Notes under the pieces: model-generated
What the model saw: the letters and a program-made list of their open reading frames with translations, nothing else
What the model was told of the DNA's origin: nothing
The model's database searches: none
NCBI GenBank assembly: GCA_024449915.1
Contig: JAMZAV010002202.1
Span: 46,508 to 110,507 of the forward strand
From: Sweltsa coloradensis
Lineage: Eukaryota; Arthropoda; Insecta; Plecoptera; Chloroperlidae
Direction of reading: 5' to 3'
Length of the DNA: 64,000 nt
In this document: in pieces, positions 47,001-57,240 of the stretch
Layout of the letters: the number at the start of each line of letters is the position of its first letter
How positions within the stretch are numbered: position 1 is the stretch's first letter
Translations under genes and position numbers: made by a program

Positions 47001-48289
47001 TCTTAGTTACATTTAAAAAAAAATTGATCAACTTTTTGTTTCAAATTGCATCTATCCCCTATTTCGGGCACGTTTAAATTTTAAGTTGTAGACCTAAAAC
47101 CCCTCCCGTCAGTGACGAATAGGGTTTTATTTTAGTTGGATGAGCGTTTGCGGCGGAAGCGAAGACTTTAATTTCAATGACCCCCAAAAAAAAATTTGCT
47201 CGGGTGTTTTTTTTTCTTTTCTTTTTTGTTCGCTTTTTACCGGGGAAAAAGGGATATGCGATCTTGAGAAAATTCTAGGGGACCTTCGTTTTTTTTTTTT
47301 TTTTTTTTTTTTTTTTGAACTTTGGGGGGTTATTGTTTTTGGGTAAATCGAAGAAATATTTCTCATTTAATATCGTACTTTACGAAATTTTTTTGATTTT
47401 TTTTTTTGCCCCATATTTTTTGTCACATTTGGGGCCCATTCTGGGCCAAACGGGGGGGTACAAAAGTTATATTCCATGTAAAATTAAGATTTGGTGATGT
47501 GTACCTTTTGAAAAAAAAAAAGTTGAAAAAATTAGCTAGGAAACCATAGAAAAAAGGTTTAATATTAGTTTTTTAATTTTTAGTGCGATATTTTTGTCAC
47601 ATTTTGGGGCCGGGTTCGACCAAAAAGGGTGGGTACAACGTTCAGATTTCACCCTTGACATTAAGGTTATGGGGATTTAGTACCTTTTGAAAGAAAAAAA
47701 ATGAAAAAAATTATCAGAATCCCCAGAAATAAAGGTTTTTAATTAAAAAGTTTTTTTAAAATTTATAATACCCAAATTTAAAAAGTAACAATAGAAAATT
47801 GCAACAATCACCCACAATGCATTCAAAAAAACAATTTCAAAGGGAAAAATTTCGAAAAAAAACGCACAAAACGCAAAAAAAAAAACTTTCAAAAAAAAAG
47901 CCCTCCCTCAACGCCCCCCCGGGGGGACTTTTGCGTTTTTTCCAAATTACTAGTAATATTTAGTCCCAAAGTTAGGGACACCCCCTGCTTGGCCCGCGGC
48001 GCCCCAACGGGCACTTCATTTTTGTATGTGAAAAAAAACAAACGGCAATCGGTCATTACAAGTTTTTTGCATATGCCCCCCCAATTTCATAGTTAACTTT
48101 GCATTTTTTAGTTTGTTTTCGTCCCGAAAAAAACCTATGGGGTGGCTTTTGTTCTTAGTTTTGATTCCCTTTATTCATTGTTGTTTGGGCGGCGATCGAG
48201 GTTGCTATTTTAGTAGCCTTTAAAATTCTCGCCAAAAAGACGTCTTTTTATTTCCCTGGGTTTCCCTAAACTACTGTTTGGGGTCGACT

Positions 48290-48661
48290 GTTTGGGACAT
48301 GTGTTTTTTTTTATGACCATTGCTGTGACTCAGCGGTTACGTCGGTTGCATGCGCAGTGCAGACGCGAGAGACTAAATCAAAGACATTTTGAATGGATCA
48401 CCATTGCGCGTGTGGGGCAGGGGGGGTACAACTCCATGACCTGCTCAATGGAAGTGCGTAACGTGACAAGCAAAGCGGAGAAGAAAGTTTGGCTGTTATT
48501 TTTTTCTGTGTTTGTTTGTTTGTTTGTTTGATTGTTTGCATTTTACCAGTCTTACTCCGATCGTGATGAATCGTGGTGAATCCCGAGCGGGGACAATTTT
48601 ACGATTGTAAATGTATCTATATTATGTGGAAGTTATTAGGGTTCGGGCATATGTACGAGTT
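48290..48661. other. unassigned, good-quality sequence
   Basis: Normal sequence texture resumes here. No coding or repeat family recognised apart from a (TTTG)n run near 48510. Confidence 0.5.
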
Positions 48662-48669
48662 CATAGAAT

Positions 48670-49545
48670 CAGGGGCGCCGATTATGTGGGTGCTCAGGGG
48701 CTGAAGCACCCCTCAGATTGTTTGGAGGGGTGCACCCCTCCAAACAATAAAAAATAATAAAAATAAAATACAAGTTAGGCCTGCCTATAACTATCTAAGT
48801 TTTGAGGTATTAAAAAAAAAAATGTTTCTATTTTTCACTTGGAAGCAACAAAAGTGATTAAAACAAAGTTTTTGCATTTTGAAATATTTTTGCAACTTTA
48901 ATCGTAATCACAATTGAAGTAACGAAACAATATCCACTGTTTCTTGCAGTCAGCTACAACACGTGAGGGGGCGGGGGGTCTTTTTATCGCATTGTGATTG
49001 TTAATTGTTCTTATGAGTACACATGCCCTTCTCCACTTCCATATGCTCGAACCGGAATCCCCACCAAGGCCATGCTCGACAATCGACAGTGCTCGCGCTG
49101 AGAAGTGATATGCTATGCTAGAGCTAGAATCAAACGTCAAACTCACACTTGAGTTTTGTTGGACGCGATCGCCTAACGTAATGATATGCATATTCGATGG
49201 CTTGTAAACATGGTCTATCTCGCACTTCCATATTTTTTACGGTTTTCTAGTTTTTACTGTAAAAAATTGCATTATTTTGGTAACATGATGATCTATCTCG
49301 TTAGTGTTCCAATTCTCTTGTTGGTAGTTTTCTAGTTTTTGCGGTACAAAAAGTACAGTATTTCGGTATTGCATCCAGCCCCCTATTTTTTTCTAGAACG
49401 CACTAAATGCACTATAAAAACGTGATTTTAAAAATTTTCGCCTGCGGCGCTAATGTTGGGGGGCTCCGCCCCCAAATACCCCGTACTTGATCCCTTCTCC
49501 ACGAAGTTGAGCACCCCTCGGAACTTTCAAAATCCGGCGCCCCTG
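48670..49545. mobile_element. hAT-type MITE, GGGGCGCCG ends
   Basis: CAGGGGCGCCGATT (48670) and the inverse of CAGGGGCGCCGGATT (ending 49545) are flanked by an exact 8-bp duplication CATAGAAT (48662-48669 and 49546-49553). The ends contain GGGGTGC/GCACCCC motifs. The middle (48900-49190) has a minus-strand open frame with no recognisable domain. It is nested within the 16-kb Kolobok-like element. Confidence 0.92.
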
Positions 49546-49553
49546 CATAGAAT

Positions 49554-50455
49554 ATAGATTATTATATATTATAGATAGTATTTCACCTATGTTTATCATT
49601 ACCAATGTGCAAGAATTAAATAAAAAACTTATCCAACGATAACCACACCTAATTGCAAAGAATTAGCCTTAAAATTAATTACGGGCCATAGTCCACGAGC
49701 AATTTCTTGAAAATGGGTATTTTTGAAGTGGTTATTATGTGTCTACAAAAATGAATAGATGAATTAATTTTTTTGCTTAAACCTAGATTATTTGAAGCCC
49801 CCCTGGATATGCCACTGGGCTTAATTAATCAGGAGGTGGATTTGCTTATTTATCCAATGAATGATTTCCAAAATTAAATGAATAAATAATATATAAAATG
49901 GTACTTCCGTAACTAACGCAATAAACATCCACAATTGAATGATAAAATGAATACTTACAAAGCAATTTATACATACACCACTTTGTTCAAATGCAGTTAC
50001 CAGCTATCTCTTGAGGTCTTTCATCAACGTATTTTACATTATATGCCGGTACGGCGGTACTGGTACCGGGTACCTATTACGGACGTGGGTTTGAATCCAC
50101 TACGTTTTTAGTCAGGAAATTTTATAAATCTTTCTTCATTCACAGCAAACAATAATTCCATTTTGATATTTCCTGATAATGTACATGATCAGCTTTTACC
50201 TTTAATATAATATATGAGTTTGAACAAAATACGGTTTGATGTAATAACTCAGCCACCCTACTCTCCTAGAACTAACATCATCTTGTTCTAACTCGTTCGA
50301 CGAGTGAGCCCGATGAGTCGAGTAGCAGTGTGAACGATCTGGCGCTACGCTGGCTGACTGAGACGCGCGCTTTCAGAGCTTCTGCAGTACATAGTATAGT
50401 CACAGCCACACGAGGCAACTGCGACCGTGTATTGGACGGCTCATTTTCGAATATT
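49554..50455. other. unassigned; B-box-like SINE fragment near 50085
   Basis: AT-rich sequence without recognisable genes. Near 50085 GGGTTTGAATCC resembles a tRNA B box and is followed by a SINE-like tail. The transposase 5' exon(s) should lie here or further left but were not found. Confidence 0.45.
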
Positions 50456-50459
50456 TTGA

Positions 50460-52016
50460 GTGACACTTGTTAAGTCCCACCTCCAGGGCCTCTCTTTAGC
50501 TTCTCCTTCCACCAACGTAGGCCACTATACCGAGGTCCTGTCCCACCTTAAGAATTTCGCAAATACATTGCAATTAGCTTTTGTTTCTGCCTCAACATAT
50601 TACAGGCATGTAAAAAAGTATGTGCGTCCTGCAATACTAGACACATGGTCAACATTGCGAGATAGTGAACTTGCAGAGCTAAATAAATCAAATCAAGATA
50701 TTTGGGTTTCTGGGGATGGCCAGTTTGATTCGCCGGGCTTCACTGCAAAGTATGTAACTTACAGTGTAATGCATATTGTGTCGGGTAAAATCATCGATTT
50801 CGTAATAATACAGCGTGGACAAGTTGAGGGAGAACTTGAAAAGGCTGCTTGTTCTCAGATTTTACAATCACTGACAAGTAAAATAAACATGAAACTTTTT
50901 CTCTCAGACCGACATAGAGGGATTGGTGTATATTGATTAGAACCGAGTATCCCAATATTACTCACGAGTATGATGTTTGGCATCTTTCCAAAAGTCTAGC
51001 TAAAAAGCTAAAAGCGATTGAGAAAACTAATCCAATTATCAGTGATTGGAAACAAAGCATAATTAATCATTTATGGTGGTCCTCTAAATCGTGCAATAGA
51101 AATGAAGACGAGTTAGTTGAAAAGTTCACTAGCGTGATGGATGGCGCATGTTTCGAACAAACATGTGTGGACGGGAAAGAATTTTTTTCACAAATGTCAT
51201 CATGAGGAAATAGGAAGCCAAGAAAATACATAAAAAAGTGGATTAATGAGGGCACAGCAGCACACCAATCGTTGGGCAAAGTTGTTTTGGATAAAACATT
51301 TTTGAAAGACGTAAGGCACGCCAAAAACTACTGTCACACAGGTATGTTATTATATTATTGTTCATTTTTCTAAATTTAATTTAGAACACAACAAAATATA
51401 ATTTAGTAAATTATATTTTGTTGTGGGGACGGTAGGGGATCTTTAGAAAATATTACCCCTCCCCCCCTTCCCCCGCCAGCTATCTAACCTGAACGACAGA
51501 TCAGTATTGAAAATGAAAGTAGTTTTCGAGGAATTCGTTTGTGAACAAACATAATTACAAAAGTACTGTGTTGGTGAAAATATATGGACATTGCACTGTC
51601 TAGCGAAAATGGGGATACAAGGATATTACGCTATTCTACATATAACTGGGACAGGTTCACAAAGCTACCATAACGAAAGACTGGTGTATACACCAAAACG
51701 ACTTCATTTTCCATATGATGGCATGATGGCGCGATCGGCTCTTGCAGTCATTAGCCACAATGCAAATACTGGAAGACAATGCATTGGTGAAACTTTACGA
51801 TTTTCGAAGGCTCAACGGCAATGGGTGCTTATAAAAAAATATGAGCAAAAGTCAACTATATGGCGTGATGAGCTTATGAAGAAAATAATGGAGTTTAACA
51901 CCTACGACATATCTCAATATGAAACATATGTCCCACAAAACATTGCACCAATAACCAAGCCATCCATGGAGGAAGTGAAGGGGAGGCCAAGATATGCACG
52001 CTTTGAAAATGTGTAA
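50460..52016 (+). pseudogene. Kolobok-like DDE transposase with one intron
   Basis: The order is HYTEVLSHLKNFANTLQLAF, YYRHVKKYVRPAIL, WVSGDGQFDSPGFTAKYVTY (first acidic residue), MKLFLSDRHRGIG (second), EYDVWHLSKSLAKKLK, WKQSIINHLWWSSKSC, a KCHHEE zinc-type pair, then YHNERLVYTPKRLHF with GMMARSALAVISHNAN. The last part joins after a 313-bp intron (51342-51654, donor CAG|GTATGT, acceptor GGGACAG) that restores CHTGSQSYHNER. This D-D-E pattern is that of a widespread animal transposase group I associate with Kolobok. Frameshifts at about 50930 and 51195 break it. The N-terminus is incomplete. Confidence 0.75.
51342..51654 (+). other. intron of the transposase gene
   Basis: GTATGT at the 5' side and ...ACTGGGACAG at the 3' side. 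Removal joins a split Gly codon in phase 1 and gives a continuous conserved block. It contains an unusual CCTCCCCCCCTTCCCCC run. Confidence 0.75.
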
Positions 52017-52278
52017 TGAGGTAAGCATATAAATGGTTATAAATGAGGATGCATTGGATAACAAAATCAAAATCAGGTATATTATACAGTAATGGCGTTT
52101 TCATTTAATCAATGGTTAAAATTATATTACAACTTTAGACATTACTAAAAACGCTAAATAACCACCATGGAATAAATACTGTTGTAACATTTAAGTTTTA
52201 ATTTAAGATTTAAGTTAAATAAATAATAAATATATAAATTTCAATGATAAAAAAGAAATTATTTAAGTCAGATCGCTT

Positions 52279-52938
52279 TTAGTCAAAGTAGTCCACAGTA
52301 CTTCCGTCTGCAACTTTAAATCCGACATAAATCCCGTCCGTCGCTGGGTACTCTTCTCGTATCGATTTGACAACGCACGAAGGAATGACGATTCGACGAT
52401 TTTTGCCTAATGCTGTCCAGGAATTGATCCACGACACAAACTGTCTGTAGGCAATGTGCCTCCACATTTTGTTGGACGTCTCCCGCCACTGTTTTCGTTC
52501 GTCTTCACACGTGGATAGTAGCAAAAACTGTTGCCTCGCAGTGTTGAGAGCATGAATGTTAATAATGTGTTCGAACCCATCATGGATGGTAATACAATCA
52601 AAATTAGCACGCACATTTGTTATCATATCCGACTCGTGACAACATAAACACTCTATGTCGGTATTCATAGATGTACATTCATTGCAACTACACCATTTAA
52701 TATTACCTTTCCTGCCACTAAACTGATTTATCCAGGCTTCTTTTTCTTCATGTCTTCTGCGATTTTCCCTCTGTTCACTTTCTGGATATGAAGGCTCGAA
52801 AATGTAGGGAGCTAGGCCTAACATCCGTTCTAACAACAAACACTTTTTAACTGAACCGTTCCGTGCTCGATGGTATTGAATGGGCGGGCGGTGAAGCGGC
52901 CGCATTCTTCCTCGAGTGGGTCGGTAGCCGGCATCCAC
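52279..52938 (-). CDS. P2X7-ballast-like zinc domain protein, intact ORF
   Basis: A 219-residue frame without stops. After a basic start it has APYIFEPSYPESEQ, then KWCSCNECTSMNTDIECLCC (Cys 83, 85, 88, 97, 99, 100) and CITIHDGFEHI (Cys 115), and later HIAYRQFVSWIN and RRIVIPSCVVKSIREEYP ending in GIYVGFK. This is the zinc-coordinating cytoplasmic 'ballast' domain of the P2X7 receptor C-terminus. Invertebrates have it as stand-alone or fused proteins; there is no channel domain here. It lies convergent to the transposase, 160 bp inside the right terminus of the 16-kb element. It is the only undamaged ORF of that element. Its function is unknown; DNA or nucleotide binding is conceivable. Confidence 0.85.
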   Translation of the reverse strand: MDAGYRPTRGRMRPLHRPPIQYHRARNGSVKKCLLLERMLGLAPYIFEPSYPESEQRENRRRHEEKEAWINQFSGRKGNIKWCSCNECTSMNTDIECLCCHESDMITNVRANFDCITIHDGFEHIINIHALNTARQQFLLLSTCEDERKQWRETSNKMWRHIAYRQFVSWINSWTALGKNRRIVIPSCVVKSIREEYPATDGIYVGFKVADGSTVDYFD

Positions 52939-53098
52939 CTACGTCACGAGTGGTGACGTCACGCAGCTTACATTATCCATAATATTACTCGTCAGATCTA
53001 TAAATATTAACCGATTTTTTTCATATTTTTTTTAAACTTCCTGAAATGATTTTAAGGTTTAATGTGTGTAAGCGACAGCTCTATGTGACAATATGCCT

Positions 53099-53205
53099 TT
53101 AAGCTTTGTATGACGTCATGTATCATATTTTGTGTTGCTTTCTGAATACGCATTGATTGTACGGCCTCCTCCCGGTTTAGAGTAGAGGTTTCAATTACGC
53201 AGTCA
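53099..53205 (-). pseudogene. LINE C, upstream coding piece
   Basis: The minus strand reads TLNREEAVQSMRIQKATQNM then IHDVIQS up to the TTAA. It continues as LSSNKGPGIDGI at 37039 and below once the 16-kb element is removed. This is the usual text before the polymerase domain of this LINE type. It is cut at about 53205 by the second Penelope-like element. Confidence 0.8.
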
Positions 53206-53239
53206 TGTTTGATCGACTCTACACCTTCCGAAAAAGAAT

Positions 53240-53456
53240 TTACAAATTACAAGGCGACTGTCGTACTAGACAAAAACAAATACAACTCGAAGATGGCCGA
53301 GATTCTTGACAGCCCAGGCTACAAGAAACTCAAGTCTGACCCTACCAAAGCTACTGAAGCCAAGGTGTACAGGGCCCTGAAATCATGTGATCGTTACCTC
53401 ACTCAATCTTGTAGAACCTACCTCACTCCACATCACTCCAAGTCACCCCACATAAG
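53240..53456 (+). pseudogene. Penelope-like N-terminal coding piece
   Basis: The frame reads KATVVLDKNKYNSKMAEILD then SPGYKKLKSDPTKATEAKVY and ends SPHIR. This block normally leads straight into R-P-x-x-YGLPKVHK. The frame ends exactly at a consensus splice donor, AAG|GTAAGT (53456/53457). Upstream of about 53240 the similarity is lost, so the copy is 5'-truncated. Confidence 0.8.
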
Positions 53457-54369
53457 GTAAGTTGAAGTAATAAGGCCACCATAAGGAATTTTATTTGATA
53501 AAATTTAAGTGGGAAGATGTAGAGGCTCAAAAATTTCAGAAATTAATATTCAAGGCATTGGTTATACAATATACTAAACAACATATTTTAGTAATTAGGA
53601 TATTGTCTAAAAACTAATTAAAATATAATATTGTGTAAAGTGGCCTTATTAAAAGCACGTGTTGATAATAAGGCCATTTTATATTTTATATGATTATAAT
53701 GATATAAAATCCATTTCCAACATATTTGTAGCTTTGTTATTATTGCCTATGGTATTTGACATATTTTATTTACTTTAAGCATGTTGTCAGTGCCATCACA
53801 TACTCAACAGGAAGTAAATTTAGGGATTCATGATTTTTTTTTTTTAAATTTAAGAATAATTTTATTAGGACAATTTTTCTGACTACTCTGACAACAACGG
53901 GCATAAAATTAGGCCTAGGGTTTACTCCAACAATGAGCTTTCAAGTAAGTCGACAGTTATGTTGATCTTCATTGTGAGGTTATGTCAGTGGCCTTTTTAC
54001 CAAAACAGCACGTTTGTGATAATCCTAGTCATATTTCAATTCAAAATGTATTTAATCGAAAAAAAATCTTCTATCATATACTTGAATAAATAACCTTCAA
54101 TATAAAGTATATATTTAATATCTATCACTATTCATGTCCGTAAAAAGACATTTTCTTACCTTCCGTTTCTTATAAAACACCGCCTGAGAAACGCGGATGA
54201 CAAACAAACAGCTGTCAAAAACTGTTCTATCGGCCTTTATGCATGTAGTTTTCACCGTGTGGTCAGATGGAGTAGCTATACACTCTAGAAGTGGAATCGT
54301 CAAAAAATATTCACTAGCAACGAAGATACAGGCGAGTGGCCTTATAAGTCGGGTGTCCTTATTACTTCG
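53457..54369 (+). other. putative retained intron of Penelope-like element
   Basis: The donor GTAAGT is perfect. The coding sequence resumes at 54370 so that HIR|PTLYGLPKVHK is restored, but the acceptor dinucleotide is CG, one change from AG, after a pyrimidine-rich TGTCCTTATTACTT. The segment has several copies of AATAAGGCCA in both directions. Penelope-like elements are known to carry introns through retroposition. Confidence 0.6.
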
Positions 54370-55790
54370 ACCTACCTTATATGGACTACCCAAAGTCCAC
54401 AAGCCTGGCATTCCGCTGCGACCTATAGTTAGCTCACGAAACTCTCCGTGTGACAAAACTATCAAGGTTCTTACTCAAAATCCTGTCCCCACTGACAGGC
54501 AAGTCTGAACATCATGTAAACAACTCGGAAGAGTTTATTAAAGAAGTCCGAGACCTGTCACTCTCCCCCTCCGACATGCTGGTAAGCTTTGACGTCGTCA
54601 ATCTCTTCCCTAGTATCCCTAGGGAAGATACCCTGCAACTTGTCAAAAACCTACTTCTATCAGATAGGAGTCTACGGGATCGTACTTGTCTCCCTGTTGA
54701 CAACATTGTCACTCTTCTCTCGGTGTGCATCAACACCTGCTACCTGCAGTTCGGGGATAGTTATTACCTACAGGAGACTGGCCTCGCCATGGGGTCTTGT
54801 CTAAGTCCGTTCCTGGCCTCGGTTTTCATGGAGAACTTAGAGAGACTAGCCATCTCCACCTCCCCTGTCGCTCCACTCATCTGGCGTCGTTACGTTGATG
54901 ACGTATTTGCCATTCTACATGCAAATCAGGTTGATACTATGTTAACCCACATCAACTCTCAGTCCCCACACATCAAGTTCACAGTTGAAACTGAAGCCTG
55001 TGGGTCCCTGCCCTTCCTGGATGTGTTATTATCCAAAGTTACCGCCCCCGACAACACAGTCAAAGTCAAGACCACGGTGTACAGAAAACCCACCAACTCG
55101 TCTTCTTACATCCGGTTTGACTCCAATCACCCACTTCACGTGAAAAGGGGTGTGGTCTCGTGTCTGGCAAAGAGGGCTTACACACATTGTTCTAACCACA
55201 CCGAGTTGCAGACCGAGAAATCGGTTCTCCTCTCTACCTTTGCAGCCAATGACTACCCTCCTGAGCTTGTTCAAGCTATTCTAGCTAAAGACCCTCGCGA
55301 AGAAAACAAACCCGGAAGTGACACTACTAAGCCCTATAAAACCATAGCTGTTAATTACATTCCCGGATTCTCGGAGAAATTCCGGCGCATTGCTAATAGG
55401 TTCAACGTTCGGACAGTGTTTAAATCCTCCAACACTCTTCGTAAACAACTGTGTAAGACCAAACCCTATAATACCGACCAGCAAGCCCGTAACGTTGTTT
55501 ACGAAATCCCGTGCGATTGTGACAGGACTTACATTGGTGAAACCAAACGCCCCCTCAACGTTCGTTTGACAGAGCACCAACGCAACGTTACCTCCAATGC
55601 ACAGAATTCCCTTATCGCAAACCACGTGGAGGAAACTTCACACATGATCATGTGGAACAACACATCGGCCCTTCTATCAGAAGAAGACGTCTTCAAGAGG
55701 AAAATAAAGGAGGCTGCTGTGATGGCATGCAGCCACACCCCCCTGTCAGCCAGCCGTCGTTTGATTTCCACCCCATGTGGATCCCGATAA
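54370..55790 (+). pseudogene. Penelope-like reverse transcriptase plus GIY-YIG
   Basis: Blocks: PTLYGLPKVHKPGIPLRPIV, MLVSFDVVNLFPSIPREDTL, ETGLAMGSCLSPFLASVFME, WRRYVDDVFAILH (catalytic DD), LPFLDVLLSKV and TTVYRKPTNSSSYI. Then comes the endonuclease VYEIPCDCDRTYIGETKRPL with RLTEHQRNV. The protein ends at a natural-looking stop after TPCGSR. A single frameshift near 54455 separates the first 30 codons from the 446-codon remainder, so this is a relatively young copy. Together with the GIY-YIG domain the order is that of canonical Penelope-like elements. Confidence 0.93.
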
Positions 55791-55891
55791 TTCGACCAGA
55801 CGTCAACAGAGCGCGCAGCCACCCCCTCCCTGTCAACATTAAACCTGCCCGCCAGCCCGAAGAGAGAAGAGCGCACGGACGTCAGTTAGCC

Positions 55892-55938
55892 TCTGCTTGA
55901 GGAAGAGTAAGGAAGTGTTACTCGAAAATTCGCAATTG
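55892..55938 (+). ncRNA. hammerhead-like fold in second Penelope-like element
   Basis: CTCTGC, TTGAGGAA, a 6-bp hairpin GAGTAA-GGAAGTG-TTACTC, GAAA, ATTC, GCA. It has the same order as at 20588. TGC pairs with GCA as stem I, and TTC is a permitted cleavage triplet. The first core base is not the usual C, so activity is uncertain. Confidence 0.45.
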
Positions 55939-55984
55939 TTTTTATGTAAGTGACCTTGGTTAATTGTTTTTTAGTGTGTGTTCG

Positions 55985-56206
55985 TATTCGTATTCGATCA
56001 ACTATTGTTGCGGCGTTAAAAGTCTTACCCATGTGTTTTGATATTACGTCATCCGGTGAATTTTTCAGCTCTTTGCCGATTACAGAGTTAATCAACTTCC
56101 ACGTGTCCCGAATATTATGTCTACAATTTATGAACCTAGATTTATAAAAACTTAATTTTTCTTTAGCCAGTTGTTTGTTTATGCTGTTTCTGCACTTTTT
56201 ATACTC
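55985..56206 (-). pseudogene. LINE E, linker continuation
   Basis: The minus strand reads EYKKCRNSINKQLAKEKLSF, RFINCRHNIRDTWKLINSVI and SPDDVISKHMGKTFNAATIV. This is the pre-polymerase linker of LINE E. It joins in frame to 57241 (text YRE|EYKK) once the plus-strand LINE G is removed. Cut at about 55985 by the second Penelope-like element. Confidence 0.8.
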
Positions 56207-57240
56207 AAAACCACAAACCTCACTATCAACGCTGAGAAAAAACACAAAAATAAAAAAGACTAATCTCGCAGATTTTCTTGGCCTAACGATGATGAAACAT
56301 CTAAATTGGAACAAACAATGTGAAAAATTATCTAAAAAATTAAACTCTACTATATATGCATTAAGGATTATAAAATCAATTTCAAATATTAAAACAGCTA
56401 AAATAGCATATTCGCAAACTTTGAATCTCATCTCAGATATGGAGTAGAATTCTGGGGGTGGTTCCCCAAATGCAAAAACAATTTTCACATTGCAAAAAAA
56501 AGCTCTCAGGATCATTCTGGGTCTAAGACAAAGAAAAGACTCTTTCATAAAACCTCACTGTAAAGAACACTTTATAAAACATAAGATATTAACATTCTAC
56601 AGCTTATACATAATGCAAACCATCTTGTACATACACAAACAACCCAATGAACATACCCTCAACAGCGACATCCATTCTCACAACACCCGTCAAAATAAAC
56701 ATATTCACACACAATACCTCAAAACTAAAACACTACAATTAAATTCATCATACATAAACTCAAAACTTTACAACAAATTGCCACAAGAAATAAAAATATA
56801 ACAATGTAAACTCATTCAAACACAAGCTGAAATCAATTTTTCTAAAAAAAGCATATTACTCAGTTCAAGAATACCTAGAAGACAAAAACATATAGGCCTT
56901 CAAAGATACCTAGGTACTGCAATAAAAAAAAAATTCAATATGTCCAGGTTACAACCAAGTGCACTAGTGACTAGGGGCCTATGGATTTTAAAATATATTT
57001 ATTTATCTCTAATTCAAAATTTAAGTGTAATATTAATCGTATTTTTTATTTTTTCATTGTATTATATTCTTAGTTTATTTATATAGCCTACTATGGTAAT
57101 CTATTTATTTATTTAACTGTATATTTAAACATTTTTCCAAATACCCTATTGTAATAATCCTCTACAGAGGATTAGATGGGTCAACTACAATGTAACATTT
57201 GTATTGGAAATAAAACCTACTACTACTACTACTACTACTT
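56207..57240 (+). mobile_element. LINE G, 5'-truncated, (CTA)n tail
   Basis: Plus-strand CR1/Jockey-type end: TNLADFLGLTMMKHLNWNKQ, NSTIYALRIIKSISNIKTAK, QKKALRIILGLRQRKDSF and HSHNTRQNKHIHTQYL, then a 3' UTR ending GGAAATAAAACC followed by seven CTA units (57217-57239). It interrupts LINE E at a non-repetitive site, so the CTA units here seem to belong to its own tail. Two frameshifts. Confidence 0.85.

Larger units (their letters stand above)
37650..48290. other. low-accuracy sequence with expanded homopolymers
   Basis: From within the THAP gene to about 48290 the texture changes: runs of 4-15 identical bases of all four kinds are everywhere, and phrases that should be readable are broken. 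The THAP frame and a SINE head at 40010-40090 both look as if single bases had been added to runs. I take this as unpolished consensus rather than biology. Open frames here should not be believed. No further gene could be recognised. Confidence 0.8.
37044..53098. mobile_element. 16-kb Kolobok-like DNA transposon
   Basis: Identical 18-bp inverted termini AGGCATATTGTCACATAG start at 37044 and, inverted, end at 53098. Each is bordered by a TTAA (37040-37043 and 53099-53102). Removing the insertion and one TTAA joins LINE C coding sequence without a frame change. TTAA duplication and a THAP domain are features of the Kolobok superfamily. It carries a THAP ORF (37478), a DDE-type transposase relic (50460-52016) and a P2X7-ballast-like ORF (52938-52279, minus). 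A hAT MITE sits at 48670. About 10.6 kb of the interior is of poor quality. At 16,055 bp it is much longer than usual for the group. Confidence 0.85.
53209..55970 (+). mobile_element. second Penelope-like element, with intron
   Basis: Plus-strand element of a different subfamily from the one at 20.5-25 kb: an N-terminal coding piece (53240-53456), an intron-like segment, RT plus GIY-YIG (54370-55790), a 3' region and a hammerhead-like fold. Its 3' boundary against LINE E is at about 55970-56005. Confidence 0.85.

Noticed and set aside
38282..48100. Many 60-170 codon ORFs
   Set aside because: They lie in sequence with inflated homopolymers, have no domain and contain long Phe, Lys, Gly and Pro runs. 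They are not credible as genes.
50278..50466. Minus-strand ORF beside the transposase
   Set aside because: 62 codons, no motif; probably a shadow of the transposase 5' region.
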